From: Tractidigestivibacter sp050946515
GTDB lineage: Bacteria > Actinomycetota > Coriobacteriia > Coriobacteriales > Atopobiaceae
Assembly: GCF_050946515.1 (NCBI RefSeq)
Contig: NZ_JBMNUX010000001.1
Span: forward strand, 243,310 to 307,309
DNA length: 64,000 nucleotides
Direction: 5' to 3'
Positions 1-9,044 of this stretch are shown here, one piece after another. Position numbers and translations under genes: made by a program. The notes under the pieces were generated by a model. The model saw only the letters and a list, made by a program, of their open reading frames with translations. It did no database searches and had not been told where the DNA came from. The first letter of the stretch is position 1, and each line of letters starts with the position of its first letter.

Positions 1-546
1 CTTCAGGCGCTCGAGAAGCTCAACGCGCTCGATGTCGTCATCCATGTCGGGCGGCACCACCACAAGCGGTGCGTTGTGGAACATGTTCGCTCGCGCATGG
101 GCAAAGCCGGAGTACTGAGTGCCGGCCATCGGGTGGCAGCCCACGAACGTCCATGGGTAACCCTCAGCGATTTTGCCGCATTTCTCGCAGATTACGCGCT
201 TGACGCCCACCGTGTCGATCACGATGGCGCCTGGCGAGACAAGCGGTGCCATCTCGGAGAGCCAGTCGATGCTCACCTGCGGGTAGCCTGCCAGGATGAT
301 GAGCTCGCAGGTAGGGATGATGTCGTCGGTAAGCTCGCCCTTGATGGTCTCTATCATGGCCATCTCGGTGACGGAGTGGGTGCGGTTCCAGCCATAGACC
401 TCGCGTCCCGCTGACGCGAGCGCCTTCGCGAACGACCCGCCCATAAGGCCAAGTCCCACGATGCCGACGCGACCGGCGACGTAGGTCGGCTGGGCGCCTT
501 CGCCCTTTGTGCCTGCAGGACGTGTATGGCCTGTTGGCTGTGCCAT
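1..546 (-). CDS. tyrA: Prephenate dehydrogenase, 3' end beyond window
   Basis: Oxidises and decarboxylates prephenate to 4-hydroxyphenylpyruvate in tyrosine synthesis. Only the first 182 codons are present; the gene runs off the left edge. After about 25 non-conserved residues the protein shows a Rossmann dinucleotide motif (GIVGLGLMGGS, about residues 30-40), then the segment VIDTVGVKRVI and the family-typical HPMAGTQYSG around residue 140, which carries the active-site histidine. The ATG at 546 lies one base after the stop of the DAHP synthase gene, so the two are co-transcribed. Arogenate versus prephenate preference cannot be told from this part. Confidence 0.9.
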   Translation of the reverse strand, partial: MAQPTGHTRPAGTKGEGAQPTYVAGRVGIVGLGLMGGSFAKALASAGREVYGWNRTHSVTEMAMIETIKGELTDDIIPTCELIILAGYPQVSIDWLSEMAPLVSPGAIVIDTVGVKRVICEKCGKIAEGYPWTFVGCHPMAGTQYSGFAHARANMFHNAPLVVVPPDMDDDIERVELLERLK

Positions 547-547
547 G

Positions 548-1630
548 CTACGCACCCACCTTTGTGACCTTGGTGGTGCCCTCGCCAAGCGTGGTCCCCG
601 AGGTTTCGCCGTCGTTCAGGTCTGCCGTGATTGCCTCGCGGATCAGCGCTATGCGCTTCATGGCATCGGCAAACTGCGAGGGCGTGAGCGCCTGGGCGCC
701 GTCCGACCATGCCTCGGAGGGATGGTCGTGGACCTCAATCTCAAGTCCGTCTGCTCCGGCGGCCGTTGCTGCGTAGGCAGCGGGGCGCACGTAGCGGGTG
801 TAGCCCGTTGCGTGGCTTGGGTCGCCGACAATCGGCAGGTGCGAGAGGTGGTGCACTACGGGGATGGCATTCACGTCAAAGGTGTTTCTCGTGCGCGTCT
901 CGAAGGTGCGTATGCCGCGCTCGCAGAGAATCACGTTGGGGTTGCCCTCGCTCATGATGTACTCAGCGGCCATGAGGAGCTCGTCGATGGTCCCAGACAT
1001 GCCGCGCTTCAAAAGGACTGGGGTCTTGGTCTTGCCTACCTCCTTAAGAAGCGGGAAGTTTTGCGCGTTTCTCGCGCCAATCTGCATGACGTCGACGCCC
1101 TTGTCAAGGAAGAGCTGGACGTCGCGCGGGTCCATGACTTCGGTCACGACGGGCATGTCGAGCTCTCCGCCGGCCTCCATCAGAAGGTCGAGGCCCCTCT
1201 CGCCCATGCCCTGGTACGAATAGGGGCTGGTGCGGGGCTTGTAAGCACCGCCACGGAGCATGGTGGCTCCGGCTGCCTTGACGGCGCGGGCGATGCGGAA
1301 GAGGTTGTCGCCCTCGACGGAGCAAGGACCGGCCATCACCTGAAAGTTTCCGCCGCCGATCTTTATGCCATGGCCGCAATCGACAACTGTGTCCTCTGGG
1401 TGGAACTTGCGGTTTGCCTTCTTGAAGGGCTCGGAGACGCGCTGCACTCGCTCGATGATGTCCATGCTCTCGAGCAAGAACGGGTCGATTTGTGTTGTGT
1501 CACCGATGATGCCGACAATGGTCTCGTTGTCGCCCTTTGAGACGTTCGTTTTATAGCCGCGCCCCTCGATCCAACTGATAAAGTGGTCGAGCTGTTCAGG
1601 AGTTGCGGATTTCTTGACGACTGCGATCAT
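548..1630 (-). CDS. aroF: 3-deoxy-7-phosphoheptulonate synthase (DAHP synthase, type I beta)
   Basis: Condenses phosphoenolpyruvate with erythrose 4-phosphate, the first step of the shikimate pathway. About 360 residues. The N-terminal 70 residues form the ferredoxin-like regulatory domain seen in type I-beta enzymes, followed by the TIM-barrel core with VMAGPCSVE, LRGGAYKPRTSPYSYQG and the DPSHATG segment. An in-frame ATG lies 18 bases upstream at 1648, but the AAAGGGGG purine block sits between the two ATGs, 7 bases before 1630, so 1630 is the better start. It leads the tyrA unit. Downstream of its start on the coding strand, an extended -10 box lies about 90 bases upstream. Confidence 0.93.
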   Translation of the reverse strand: MIAVVKKSATPEQLDHFISWIEGRGYKTNVSKGDNETIVGIIGDTTQIDPFLLESMDIIERVQRVSEPFKKANRKFHPEDTVVDCGHGIKIGGGNFQVMAGPCSVEGDNLFRIARAVKAAGATMLRGGAYKPRTSPYSYQGMGERGLDLLMEAGGELDMPVVTEVMDPRDVQLFLDKGVDVMQIGARNAQNFPLLKEVGKTKTPVLLKRGMSGTIDELLMAAEYIMSEGNPNVILCERGIRTFETRTRNTFDVNAIPVVHHLSHLPIVGDPSHATGYTRYVRPAAYAATAAGADGLEIEVHDHPSEAWSDGAQALTPSQFADAMKRIALIREAITADLNDGETSGTTLGEGTTKVTKVGA

Positions 1631-1717
1631 TGCGGTTCCCCCTTTCATAGCCGCTAGCCATTCGAGCCCGATTCTGGCGAGCCCTAGGACAGCGACCTTG
1701 TAGTTGTTGGTCGGATT

Positions 1718-1726
1718 ATGCTATCA
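1718..1726 (-). promoter_or_regulatory. Extended -10 promoter of the aroF-tyrA unit
   Basis: On the minus strand the bases read TGATAGCAT, i.e. TGn followed by TAGCAT. Same form as several other promoters in the window. No convincing -35 box. It would give an 80-base leader before aroF. Confidence 0.4.
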
Positions 1727-1812
1727 CTGCTTCCTGATTTGCTCTGGTTGACTTCCAAGGCGTTACACAGAGGTTAACTTTCCTTTCTGGTGGCTAATTG
1801 CCCGACTTTGCC

Positions 1813-1818
1813 TATAAT
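1813..1818 (+). promoter_or_regulatory. -10 box of tRNA-Arg
   Basis: Perfect TATAAT, 11 bases before the tRNA. The -35 region is not consensus. Confidence 0.55.
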
Positions 1819-1829
1819 CAAAGTCCCCT

Positions 1830-1906
1830 GGCCCCGTAGCTCAGTGGATTAGAGCGTTCGCCTCCGGAGCGAAAGGTCGTGGGTTCGAGCCCCACCGGGG
1901 TCACCA
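1830..1906 (+). tRNA. tRNA-Arg (anticodon CCG)
   Basis: Full cloverleaf by eye: acceptor stem 1830-1836 with 1896-1902 (one G-U pair), D arm with AGCTCAGTGG, anticodon stem TTCGC/GCGAA enclosing loop CTCCGGA (anticodon CCG, reads CGG), T arm GTGGG-TTCGAGC-CCCAC, discriminator A at 1903 and encoded CCA at 1904-1906. It stands alone between divergent aroF and the ATPase gene, with its own -10 box and terminator. Confidence 0.95.
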
Positions 1907-1927
1907 TTCCAACTTGGCAGCAACTCT

Positions 1928-1977
1928 GCTCCCGCCCTCGCGCATCCTTGCCGCAGGGGCGGGAGCGGGCTTTTATT
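1928..1977 (+). terminator. Rho-independent terminator of tRNA-Arg
   Basis: Ten-base stem GCTCCCGCCC (1928-1937) with GGGCGGGAGC (1957-1966), then GGGC and TTTTATT. It begins 21 bases after the tRNA. Confidence 0.75.
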
Positions 1978-2129
1978 CCAGCGTCGGCGCGCTCTGTGAC
2001 ATGGCTCCGACAAGTGAAAACTGGATAGTTTGTCCGTCTTTCGAACGTCGCGTGCAATCCGGCTTTCAAGTGGGGAAGACTTACAATCAGACAAAACGCG
2101 GCACCCGATTTCGGCGAGAGGGGAGATGG

Positions 2130-4589
2130 ATGTCAGAGGAGATAGAGCGCCCAAGCGGCGCAGGTCCCTCGAAGTCTGATCGCCTTGCAGGCGAGGAGGG
2201 CCTAAGCTCCTCTGAGGTCGCTGAGCGCGTCTCTCAGGGCAAGACAAACGCAAACACGGACGTCAAGACCAAGTCGATTTCGCAAATCCTCTCCGAGCAC
2301 ACCTTCACGCTCTTCAACGGAATAAACGTCGGACTTGCTGCGTGCGTGGCCATCACGGGGCAGTGGAGCAACATGCTCTTTATGGTGGTCGTCATCTGCA
2401 ACCTCGTGGTCGGAGTGGTCCAAGAGATCCGCGCCAAGAGGTCGGTCGACCGGCTCTCCATCTTGACGCAAAAGCTTGTGCGCGTGCGACGTGACGGCAA
2501 GACGGTTCAGCTTCCCCCGTCCGAGATCGTGCTGGATGATGTGATCCTTCTGGCGCATGGCGAGCAGATCCCCGCCGACTCCATAGTGCTCTCCGGCACT
2601 GCGATGGTCGACGAGTCGCTGCTTACGGGCGAGGCTGACCTCATACCAAAGGCGGTGGGAGACGAGCTCCTGAGCGGCAGCTTTGTTGAGTCCGGCACGC
2701 TCGTGGCCCGTGTCGAGCGCGTTGGCGCCGACGGGTTCGCCGCTCGCATCAACGCCCAGGCAAAGACCTTCAAGCCGGTGGAGTCCGAGATCCTCGCGGC
2801 GCTCGATATGATCATCCGCGTGGGTACCTACCTGCTGTTTCCCCTTGGCATCTGCCTCTTCTTGCGGACCCTCTTCATGGACGGCTCTACGGTTAACGGC
2901 TCGATACTGACGGCCGTCGCCGCGGTTGTGGGAATGATTCCTCAGGGCTTGGTGCTTCTGACCTCGAGCGTCTTCGCAATTGCGACGACGCGGCTGGCCC
3001 ATAGGCAGGTGCTCGTCCAGCAGACCTACTGCGTTGAGACCCTCGCGCGCGTCGACACGCTCTGCCTTGACAAGACGGGGACCATCACAACGGGAAAGAT
3101 GGAGGTCTCTGGCGTCTTGCCGGCACGCGGCGCAACCGATAGCCAGCTCTGCTCCGCGCTTTCCTCCATCGTCCACGCGAACGAGGAGGATGCCAACGAG
3201 ACGGGCTCGGCGATCCTTTCCTATCTCTCGTCTCAAGGCGTGCCGGCGCCAGATCCGCCTCGGCGCTCGGTCGCTTTCAGCTCTCGCCGCAAGTACTCGG
3301 GATGTGTCGACTCCTCTGGTCGCGCGCTCGTCATGGGCGCCGCTTCCTTTGTGCTTGAGGGGGAAGAGCTCGCGCGTGCGCAAGCAATGACGCAAATGCG
3401 CGATGGCTGCGAGCGCATCCTTGCCGTCTGCGAGGCTCCTGGCTTTCAAGACGACGGCGCTCTTCTGGGCGGAACTTCAGAGACGCGCCTTCTCGGAGTC
3501 GTAGTCATTCGCGACCAGATTCGTCCGACGGCGCCGCAAACCATCAAGTATTTTCTCGAGCAGGGCGTTGACCTGCGCGTTATCTCAGGCGACGACCCCC
3601 AAACGGCATCGGCCATCGCCGCCCGCGCGGGAGTCCCGCACGCCGAGGACTACGTTGACGCCTCGACCCTCGACACCCCCGAGAAGCTCTCCCAGGCTGC
3701 CAAGGAGTTCCATATCTTTGGTCGCGTGACGCCAGAGCAGAAGCGCGATCTTGTGCATGCCATGCAGGACATGGGGCATACCGTTGCCATGACCGGCGAC
3801 GGCGTGAATGACGTGCTGGCCCTTCGCGCCGCAGACTGCTCCATCTCAGTGGCGTCCGGCTCCGCGGCCGCGCGAAACATCTCCGAGATCGTCCTTGCCG
3901 ACGATGACTTCTCCCACATGCCCGAGGTCGTGGCGGAAGGACGCCGCTCCATCAACAACTTGCAGCGCTCCGCCTCGCTTTTCCTTGTGAAGACGGTCTA
4001 TACGGCCGTGCTGGCGCTCGTGTGCATAGTCGCCCCGCCGTACCCATTCATCCCCATACAGATGTCGCTCATCTCCGCTGCCATCATCGGAGTGCCGTCT
4101 TTCGTGCTCGCCCTCGAGCCTAACCACGACCGCGTGAGCGGAGACTTTCTCGCCAACGTCCTTGCGCACTCGTTCCCCGCATCCGCCGCAATCGTGGTGA
4201 GCCTCGTTACGGCGCTCGTCGTCGAGCACCTCGGCTTCATGAGCTTTCAACAGACCTCGACGGTCTGCATGCTCTTGGTGACGATCGTGGGTGTCTGCCT
4301 CATCTGGCGCATTTCTCAGCCCCTCACGCCGCTTCGCAGGGCGCTTATCGCTGTAGTCATTGGCATTGTTGCCGTTGGGTGTACTGTTCTCTCGGAGCTG
4401 TTCATGGTGGCTCCCCTTACCCTTACTATGATTATCTTGATTGTCGTTGTGGGGGCGTTCTCGATCGTCCTCTTTAACAGGCTTTACGACTATTCTTTGC
4501 ATGAACTTGACAGTGGCCGCCTTGCGCGGCTCGCCTCAAGAGCGGAGGAAGCATATGAGCACAGAAAAGAAGCAAGCCATCGCCGATAA
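2130..4589 (+). CDS. Cation-transporting P-type ATPase (CtpE-like)
   Basis: Integral membrane pump of 819 residues that moves a cation using ATP through a phospho-aspartate intermediate. Seen: actuator motif TGEAD (T166-D170), phosphorylation site DKTGT (D314), hinge MTGDGVND (M554-D561), and hydrophobic helices around 55-90, 220-290 and 620-800. The fourth transmembrane segment carries IPQGL, close to the PEGL of calcium pumps. No N-terminal heavy-metal domain and no CPx motif, so copper or zinc export is unlikely. The overall form recalls actinobacterial CtpE proteins linked to calcium; substrate is inference. The frame is open to 1914, but ATG 2130 follows an AGGGGAG ribosome site by 5 bases. 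The 3' end overlaps acnA by 35 bases. Confidence 0.88.
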   Translation: MSEEIERPSGAGPSKSDRLAGEEGLSSSEVAERVSQGKTNANTDVKTKSISQILSEHTFTLFNGINVGLAACVAITGQWSNMLFMVVVICNLVVGVVQEIRAKRSVDRLSILTQKLVRVRRDGKTVQLPPSEIVLDDVILLAHGEQIPADSIVLSGTAMVDESLLTGEADLIPKAVGDELLSGSFVESGTLVARVERVGADGFAARINAQAKTFKPVESEILAALDMIIRVGTYLLFPLGICLFLRTLFMDGSTVNGSILTAVAAVVGMIPQGLVLLTSSVFAIATTRLAHRQVLVQQTYCVETLARVDTLCLDKTGTITTGKMEVSGVLPARGATDSQLCSALSSIVHANEEDANETGSAILSYLSSQGVPAPDPPRRSVAFSSRRKYSGCVDSSGRALVMGAASFVLEGEELARAQAMTQMRDGCERILAVCEAPGFQDDGALLGGTSETRLLGVVVIRDQIRPTAPQTIKYFLEQGVDLRVISGDDPQTASAIAARAGVPHAEDYVDASTLDTPEKLSQAAKEFHIFGRVTPEQKRDLVHAMQDMGHTVAMTGDGVNDVLALRAADCSISVASGSAAARNISEIVLADDDFSHMPEVVAEGRRSINNLQRSASLFLVKTVYTAVLALVCIVAPPYPFIPIQMSLISAAIIGVPSFVLALEPNHDRVSGDFLANVLAHSFPASAAIVVSLVTALVVEHLGFMSFQQTSTVCMLLVTIVGVCLIWRISQPLTPLRRALIAVVIGIVAVGCTVLSELFMVAPLTLTMIILIVVVGAFSIVLFNRLYDYSLHELDSGRLARLASRAEEAYEHRKEASHRR

Positions 4590-7266
4590 GCTTTCGAGCG
4601 ATCAGTTTGAGGCTGCCGTGATTTCCGCGCGCACCCCGGTTGAGCTTTCTGCCGGTGGTGTGACAAAGCTTGTCTACGACGTTTCGAAGATTCCTGGCGC
4701 GAGCAAGCTTCCGCGCGCTCTCGTGACGCTCCTCGAGAACGTCGTCCGCCGCGCCCCAAGCGATGAAGGGGCTGTCAAGCAGGCGCGAAGCGTTGTTCTG
4801 GCCGGACTTTCTGGCGAGCAGGGAGACGAGGTCGAGTTCATGCCCGCCCGCGTGCTCTTCCAGGACTTCACAGGAGTGCCCGTCTTCGTTGACTTTGCGG
4901 CCATGCGCGACGCAATCGTCGCGCGCGGCGGCGACCCCTCGCGCGTTAACCCGCACATCCCGTGCACGCTCGTCGTCGACCACTCGGTGATTGCGGACGT
5001 TGCGGGTCGCGATGACGCTTGCGAGAAGAACCAGCAGCTTGAGGCCGAGCGCAACCACGAGCGCTTCGCTTTCCTCAAGTGGGCCGGTCAGTCATTTGAC
5101 AACGTGAACATCGTCGCTCCTGGAGGAGGCATTTGCCACCAGCTCAACATGGAGCGCTTCTGCGAGGTCGTGACAGAAGACGCGCTCGCTTCCCTTGGCA
5201 AGCCCGTCGCTTGCTACGACACGCTCGTCGGCACAGACTCCCATACGACCACGGCAAACGGCCTTGGCGTGATGGGCTGGGGCGTTGGCGGCATCGAGGC
5301 AGAGGCCGCGGCGCTCGGGCAGCCCATCTCTATGTTGGTGCCTCCGGTGGTCGAGCTTCGCCTTACGGGCGCGCTCAAGGATGGCGTCTCGGGCATGGAT
5401 TTGGCGCTCACGGTCGCAAAGCTTATGCGCGAGGCCGGCGTCGTCGGCTGCCTTGTCGAGGTCACGGGACCTGGCGTCAAGAGCCTTACCGCCACGCAGC
5501 GCGCCTGCGTCGCTAACATGACGCCTGAATACGGCGCCACCACGACGCTCTTCCCGGTTGACGACGAGAGCGTGAGCTACCTTAGGCTTACCGGCCGCGA
5601 GGCCTCGAAGATTGCCTTCGCAAAGGCCTACCTTACGCTGCAGGGAACCTACGGCGAGACGAGCGGCCGCACCTATTCGCGCACCGTCGAGCTAGACCTT
5701 GCCTCTATCGAGCCTTGCCTGGCCGGCCCCTCCAAGCCTCACAACCAGGTGAGTATCGCAGGCCTTAAGGATCGCTTTGAGACCTCGGCAAAGGAGAGCG
5801 GTCGCGATCTCTCTCAGAGCTTCGACGTCCCATGCGCGGACGGCGCCACCCATTCGCTCAGGCACGGCGCCCTGGCCATCGCTGCCATCACCAGCTGCAC
5901 CACAGCGACCGACCCTGCCATGATGGTCGCCGCCGGGCTTCTCGCCAAAAAGGCCGTCGAGAGGGGGCTTGCTCCCAAGCCTTGGGTCAAGAAGATATTG
6001 GCACCTGGCAGCCACGCCACCCAGCTCCTGCTTGAGCGCGCGGGCCTCACCGAGCCTCTGAAGAAACTCGGCTTCTATACCTGCGGCTTTGGCTGCATGT
6101 CCTGCATTGGCAACTCTGGCGCCATAGACCCCGCGCTTCGAGAGCGCTCTGACGAGATGGAGCTCACGAGCGTTCTTTCTGGCAACCGCAACTTCGACGG
6201 TCGAATTTCTCCCTACGTGAGCCAGAACTACCTCTGCCAGCCCGCCTACGTCGTGGCCTACTCTCTCGTTGGCACCATGGACGTCGACCTTGCGACTGAG
6301 CCGGTGGGCATAGGAACCGACGGCAATCCCGTGATGCTCTCGGAGCTTGTTCCGACCAACGCCGAGATCTCTTCGGTGCTCGACGAGGTCCTAACCCCCA
6401 ACCTCTACGACGAGGGCGCCAAGGCTCTCGATCGGGGATCAAGTGCCTGGCAGGCAATAAAGTCCGAGAAGTCCGGCACCTTCCCATGGGATCCGGGCTC
6501 AACCTACGTTCGGCGCGCGCCCTACTTTGACCTCGCGCGCGAGCAGAGCGTCATCGAGGTCAAGGGTGCCCGCGTGCTTGCGCTCCTCGGCGACTTCGTG
6601 ACGACAGACCACATCTCGCCGGCCGGCGCCATTGCCCCCGACTCTCCTGCGGCTCGCTACCTGACTGAGCGCGGCGTTCAGCCCAAGGACTTCAACACCT
6701 ATGGCAGCCGCCGCGGAAACCACGAAGTCATGGCTCGTGGCACCTTCGCCAACGTAAAGCTTAGAAACGCGCTGGCGGATGGCAAGGTCGGCGGTTGGAC
6801 GCGAGACTTCACCGACGGCAAAATCAAGCCCATCTTTGATGCGGCGGAGAGCTATCGAGCCGCAAACGTGCCGCTCGTGGTCGTTGCCGGCAAGCTCTAC
6901 GGCTCTGGCTCCAGCCGCGACTGGGCAGGCAAGGGTCCGCTTCTGCTGGGAGTTCGCGCCGTCATCGCCGAGAGCTTCGAGCGGATCCATCGCTCCAACC
7001 TGGTGCAGATGGGCGTGCTGCCGCTACAGTTTGAGGAGGGGCAAAACGCGGAGTCTTTGGGGCTTAGCGGCTCTGAGGTCTTTGACATTGAGCCCGTGGA
7101 CTTCTCTGGAGGGCTTCCTTCACCCAGAAAGGTGATGGTTACGGCCACCTCTCAAGACGGAACGAGCAAGCAGTTTGCCTGCGTGGTTCGCGTTGACACC
7201 CCCATGGAAGGCCGCTTTATTGCCAAGAGCGGCATTCTGCCCTTTGTTTTGGATGAGCTCATGTAG
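4555..7266 (+). CDS. acnA: Aconitate hydratase A
   Basis: Interconverts citrate and isocitrate. 903 residues, the usual size for AcnA. The three cysteines that hold the 4Fe-4S cluster are visible: C448 in SCT, and C514 and C517 in CGFGCMSCIGNSG. The swivel domain carries GDFVTTDHISPAGAI and YGSRRGNHEVM, followed by YGSGSSRDWAGKGP. The start ATG follows GCGGAGGAAGCAT, and lies inside the 3' end of the upstream ATPase gene. The enzyme could also moonlight as an RNA-binding regulator as in other bacteria, but nothing here tests that. Confidence 0.95.
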   Translation: MSTEKKQAIADKLSSDQFEAAVISARTPVELSAGGVTKLVYDVSKIPGASKLPRALVTLLENVVRRAPSDEGAVKQARSVVLAGLSGEQGDEVEFMPARVLFQDFTGVPVFVDFAAMRDAIVARGGDPSRVNPHIPCTLVVDHSVIADVAGRDDACEKNQQLEAERNHERFAFLKWAGQSFDNVNIVAPGGGICHQLNMERFCEVVTEDALASLGKPVACYDTLVGTDSHTTTANGLGVMGWGVGGIEAEAAALGQPISMLVPPVVELRLTGALKDGVSGMDLALTVAKLMREAGVVGCLVEVTGPGVKSLTATQRACVANMTPEYGATTTLFPVDDESVSYLRLTGREASKIAFAKAYLTLQGTYGETSGRTYSRTVELDLASIEPCLAGPSKPHNQVSIAGLKDRFETSAKESGRDLSQSFDVPCADGATHSLRHGALAIAAITSCTTATDPAMMVAAGLLAKKAVERGLAPKPWVKKILAPGSHATQLLLERAGLTEPLKKLGFYTCGFGCMSCIGNSGAIDPALRERSDEMELTSVLSGNRNFDGRISPYVSQNYLCQPAYVVAYSLVGTMDVDLATEPVGIGTDGNPVMLSELVPTNAEISSVLDEVLTPNLYDEGAKALDRGSSAWQAIKSEKSGTFPWDPGSTYVRRAPYFDLAREQSVIEVKGARVLALLGDFVTTDHISPAGAIAPDSPAARYLTERGVQPKDFNTYGSRRGNHEVMARGTFANVKLRNALADGKVGGWTRDFTDGKIKPIFDAAESYRAANVPLVVVAGKLYGSGSSRDWAGKGPLLLGVRAVIAESFERIHRSNLVQMGVLPLQFEEGQNAESLGLSGSEVFDIEPVDFSGGLPSPRKVMVTATSQDGTSKQFACVVRVDTPMEGRFIAKSGILPFVLDELM

Positions 7267-7268
7267 AC

Positions 7269-7296
7269 TTGTGCTTTCCCGCCCCACGGCTACAAT
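7269..7296 (+). promoter_or_regulatory. Promoter of the zinc-ribbon protein gene
   Basis: TTGTGC (7269-7274), 16-base spacer, TACAAT (7291-7296), starting just after the acnA stop. Confidence 0.5.
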
Positions 7297-7332
7297 TGCG
7301 TCGATAAATGCTCTATCTCTACATGCGAGGCG

Positions 7333-8370
7333 ATGGATTCGCACATGAAATGTCCCAACTGCGGCGCTAGCGTTCCTGAAGGAGCGCTGTGCTGCCCCGT
7401 CTGCCACTATGAGTTCGGGCTTACACAGAAGATCCCCGTTGCCAGCGCGCAATGGTGCCCCACGTGCGGGGCGCTCGTTGAGCCTGGCGCGGAGGTCTGT
7501 CCAAAATGCGGCTCTCCGCTTAAGGTGAAGCAGCCCGATCCGCCCATATCCAAAAGAATGCGCCACATGAAGGACCTCCCCATGGTGGAGGACGGCGACG
7601 ACGACCAAGAAGATACCTCAGATACGCAGGTCATCCCGCGAATTGAGAGCGCCATCCCGTCAGAGAGCGGCCAAGACGCCGCAACGGTGAGGCATGACCG
7701 CATGCCGAGAACCCGCATGCTCTTGTTCGCTGGGGGAGTCGCGCTTGCCGTGGCGCTCTGCCTGGCCCTTCTCATTACCCATCCCTGGAACCCGAACCTC
7801 TACCAGACTCATGCGACGGAAGACGCCGACACGTCCATGTCGGGCTATCCGGGAAAGCTTGACTCCCTCACGGGCCAGGATTCAAGCGCGGCCACGACTG
7901 AGGCAGAGGTCCAGGCCGACGAGACCACGGACAGCGCTTACGAGGCCATCTCGTCCGCCTATGAGTCGCTGGGCGAATACGCAACCCAGATCGACGAGAG
8001 CTTCTCCCAGTTTGAGTCAGTCGGGTACACGGGCACCTTGCAGGAGCGCGAGGACGGACAGGCAACGGCATATCAGACGGCGACGGACCTTTCCAATCTG
8101 ATTTCGCAGATCAACGAGCTCTCAGATGGCGATGGCGTCTACACGGATGACATTGCCAATCTTCAGACACTGGGCAACTGGCTGCGGAACCGCTCCGATG
8201 CCATCTGCGCCGCATGGGACGAGGCGGTCGAGCGGGGAGACTCCACGAGCTCATCGAGCTCCGTCCCCACGTCGCTCCAGCGCATTGGCTACTCCGATGG
8301 CACGGACAGCTACAAGACGCTCTTCGATGAGAACTACGAGAATTGGAAGCCGACGCAGAAAAGCCAATGA
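7333..8370 (+). CDS. Double zinc-ribbon membrane protein, function unknown
   Basis: 345 residues. Two CxxC-type zinc ribbons occupy the cytoplasmic N terminus (C7, C10, C21, C24 and C42, C45, C56, C59). An acidic linker leads to one transmembrane helix at about 129-148, after which about 195 residues should lie outside the cell; these are acidic, helical in look, and rich in Ser, Asp and Glu. Such zinc-ribbon/one-helix proteins are common in Actinobacteria and Firmicutes with no settled role. ATG 7333 is used because it opens the frame; ATG 7345 (starting at MKCPNC) is equally possible since the GAGG at 7327-7330 is very near the first and rather far from the second. Confidence 0.75.
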   Translation: MDSHMKCPNCGASVPEGALCCPVCHYEFGLTQKIPVASAQWCPTCGALVEPGAEVCPKCGSPLKVKQPDPPISKRMRHMKDLPMVEDGDDDQEDTSDTQVIPRIESAIPSESGQDAATVRHDRMPRTRMLLFAGGVALAVALCLALLITHPWNPNLYQTHATEDADTSMSGYPGKLDSLTGQDSSAATTEAEVQADETTDSAYEAISSAYESLGEYATQIDESFSQFESVGYTGTLQEREDGQATAYQTATDLSNLISQINELSDGDGVYTDDIANLQTLGNWLRNRSDAICAAWDEAVERGDSTSSSSSVPTSLQRIGYSDGTDSYKTLFDENYENWKPTQKSQ

Positions 8371-8419
8371 ACGCTGAAGCGTCTTTGCGTCTGACGAATA
8401 TGTGTTTGCGCCCTACTGC

Positions 8420-8428
8420 TGCTAGAAT
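8420..8428 (+). promoter_or_regulatory. Extended -10 promoter of the cyclophilin gene
   Basis: TGC followed by TAGAAT (8423-8428); no good -35 box. The leader would be about 60 bases. Confidence 0.5.
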
Positions 8429-8496
8429 TACTTGGATGCACAGTCTGCGGGACTGAAAGCCCGCATTATAACGTTTGGACTTTTTTAGGAGGGGAC

Positions 8497-8991
8497 ATGG
8501 GTCTTTTTGGGTCTTTCTCGCTCTACACCCCCAAGTACAAGGTTGTCGGCGATGAGGTCGCTGTCTTTGACACCAGCAAGGGCACCATTCGCGTCAAGCT
8601 TGACGGAGAGGGCGCCCCTATCCATGTTGCTAACTTCTGCGAGCTTGCCGAGAAGGGCTTTTACGACGGGCTCACGTTTCACCGCTACGTCCCTGGCTTT
8701 GTGATCCAGGGAGGCGACCCTGCGGGCGATGGCACTGGTGGCCCTGGGTACTGCATCCACGAGGAGTTCACCACCAATCCTCGCAATAGCCATGTTGACG
8801 GAGCCCTCGCCATGGCGCGAGCCAGCAACCCAAATTCAGCGGGCTCTCAGTTCTACTTCTGCCTCGGTCCGCAGCATGCTCTCGATTCTGGCTATACGGT
8901 CTTTGGAACTACCATCGAGGGGATGGACACCATTGCCGCTCTTCGCAAGGGCGACATAATCAATTCGATTACGATTGAGCACACCGCGTAG
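8497..8991 (+). CDS. Peptidyl-prolyl cis-trans isomerase, cyclophilin type
   Basis: Catalyses proline isomerisation during protein folding. 164 residues, a single cyclophilin domain. Seen: FHRYVPGFVIQGGDP with the catalytic-type Arg/Phe/Gln, MARASNPNSAGSQFYF, and a C-terminal VFGTTIEGMD. No signal peptide, so it is cytoplasmic. Start ATG follows AGGAGGGGAC at ideal spacing. It lies between two membrane proteins of unknown role, with its own promoter. Confidence 0.92.
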   Translation: MGLFGSFSLYTPKYKVVGDEVAVFDTSKGTIRVKLDGEGAPIHVANFCELAEKGFYDGLTFHRYVPGFVIQGGDPAGDGTGGPGYCIHEEFTTNPRNSHVDGALAMARASNPNSAGSQFYFCLGPQHALDSGYTVFGTTIEGMDTIAALRKGDIINSITIEHTA

Positions 8992-9044
8992 GGTCTTGTT
9001 GGTGTGAGGTCTTTTTTGCTTTACTTGATAACGAGGGGGTCATT

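Noticed and set aside
509..1540. 343-codon plus-strand open frame opposite aroF
   Set aside because: Antisense to a well-conserved DAHP synthase; no start signal.
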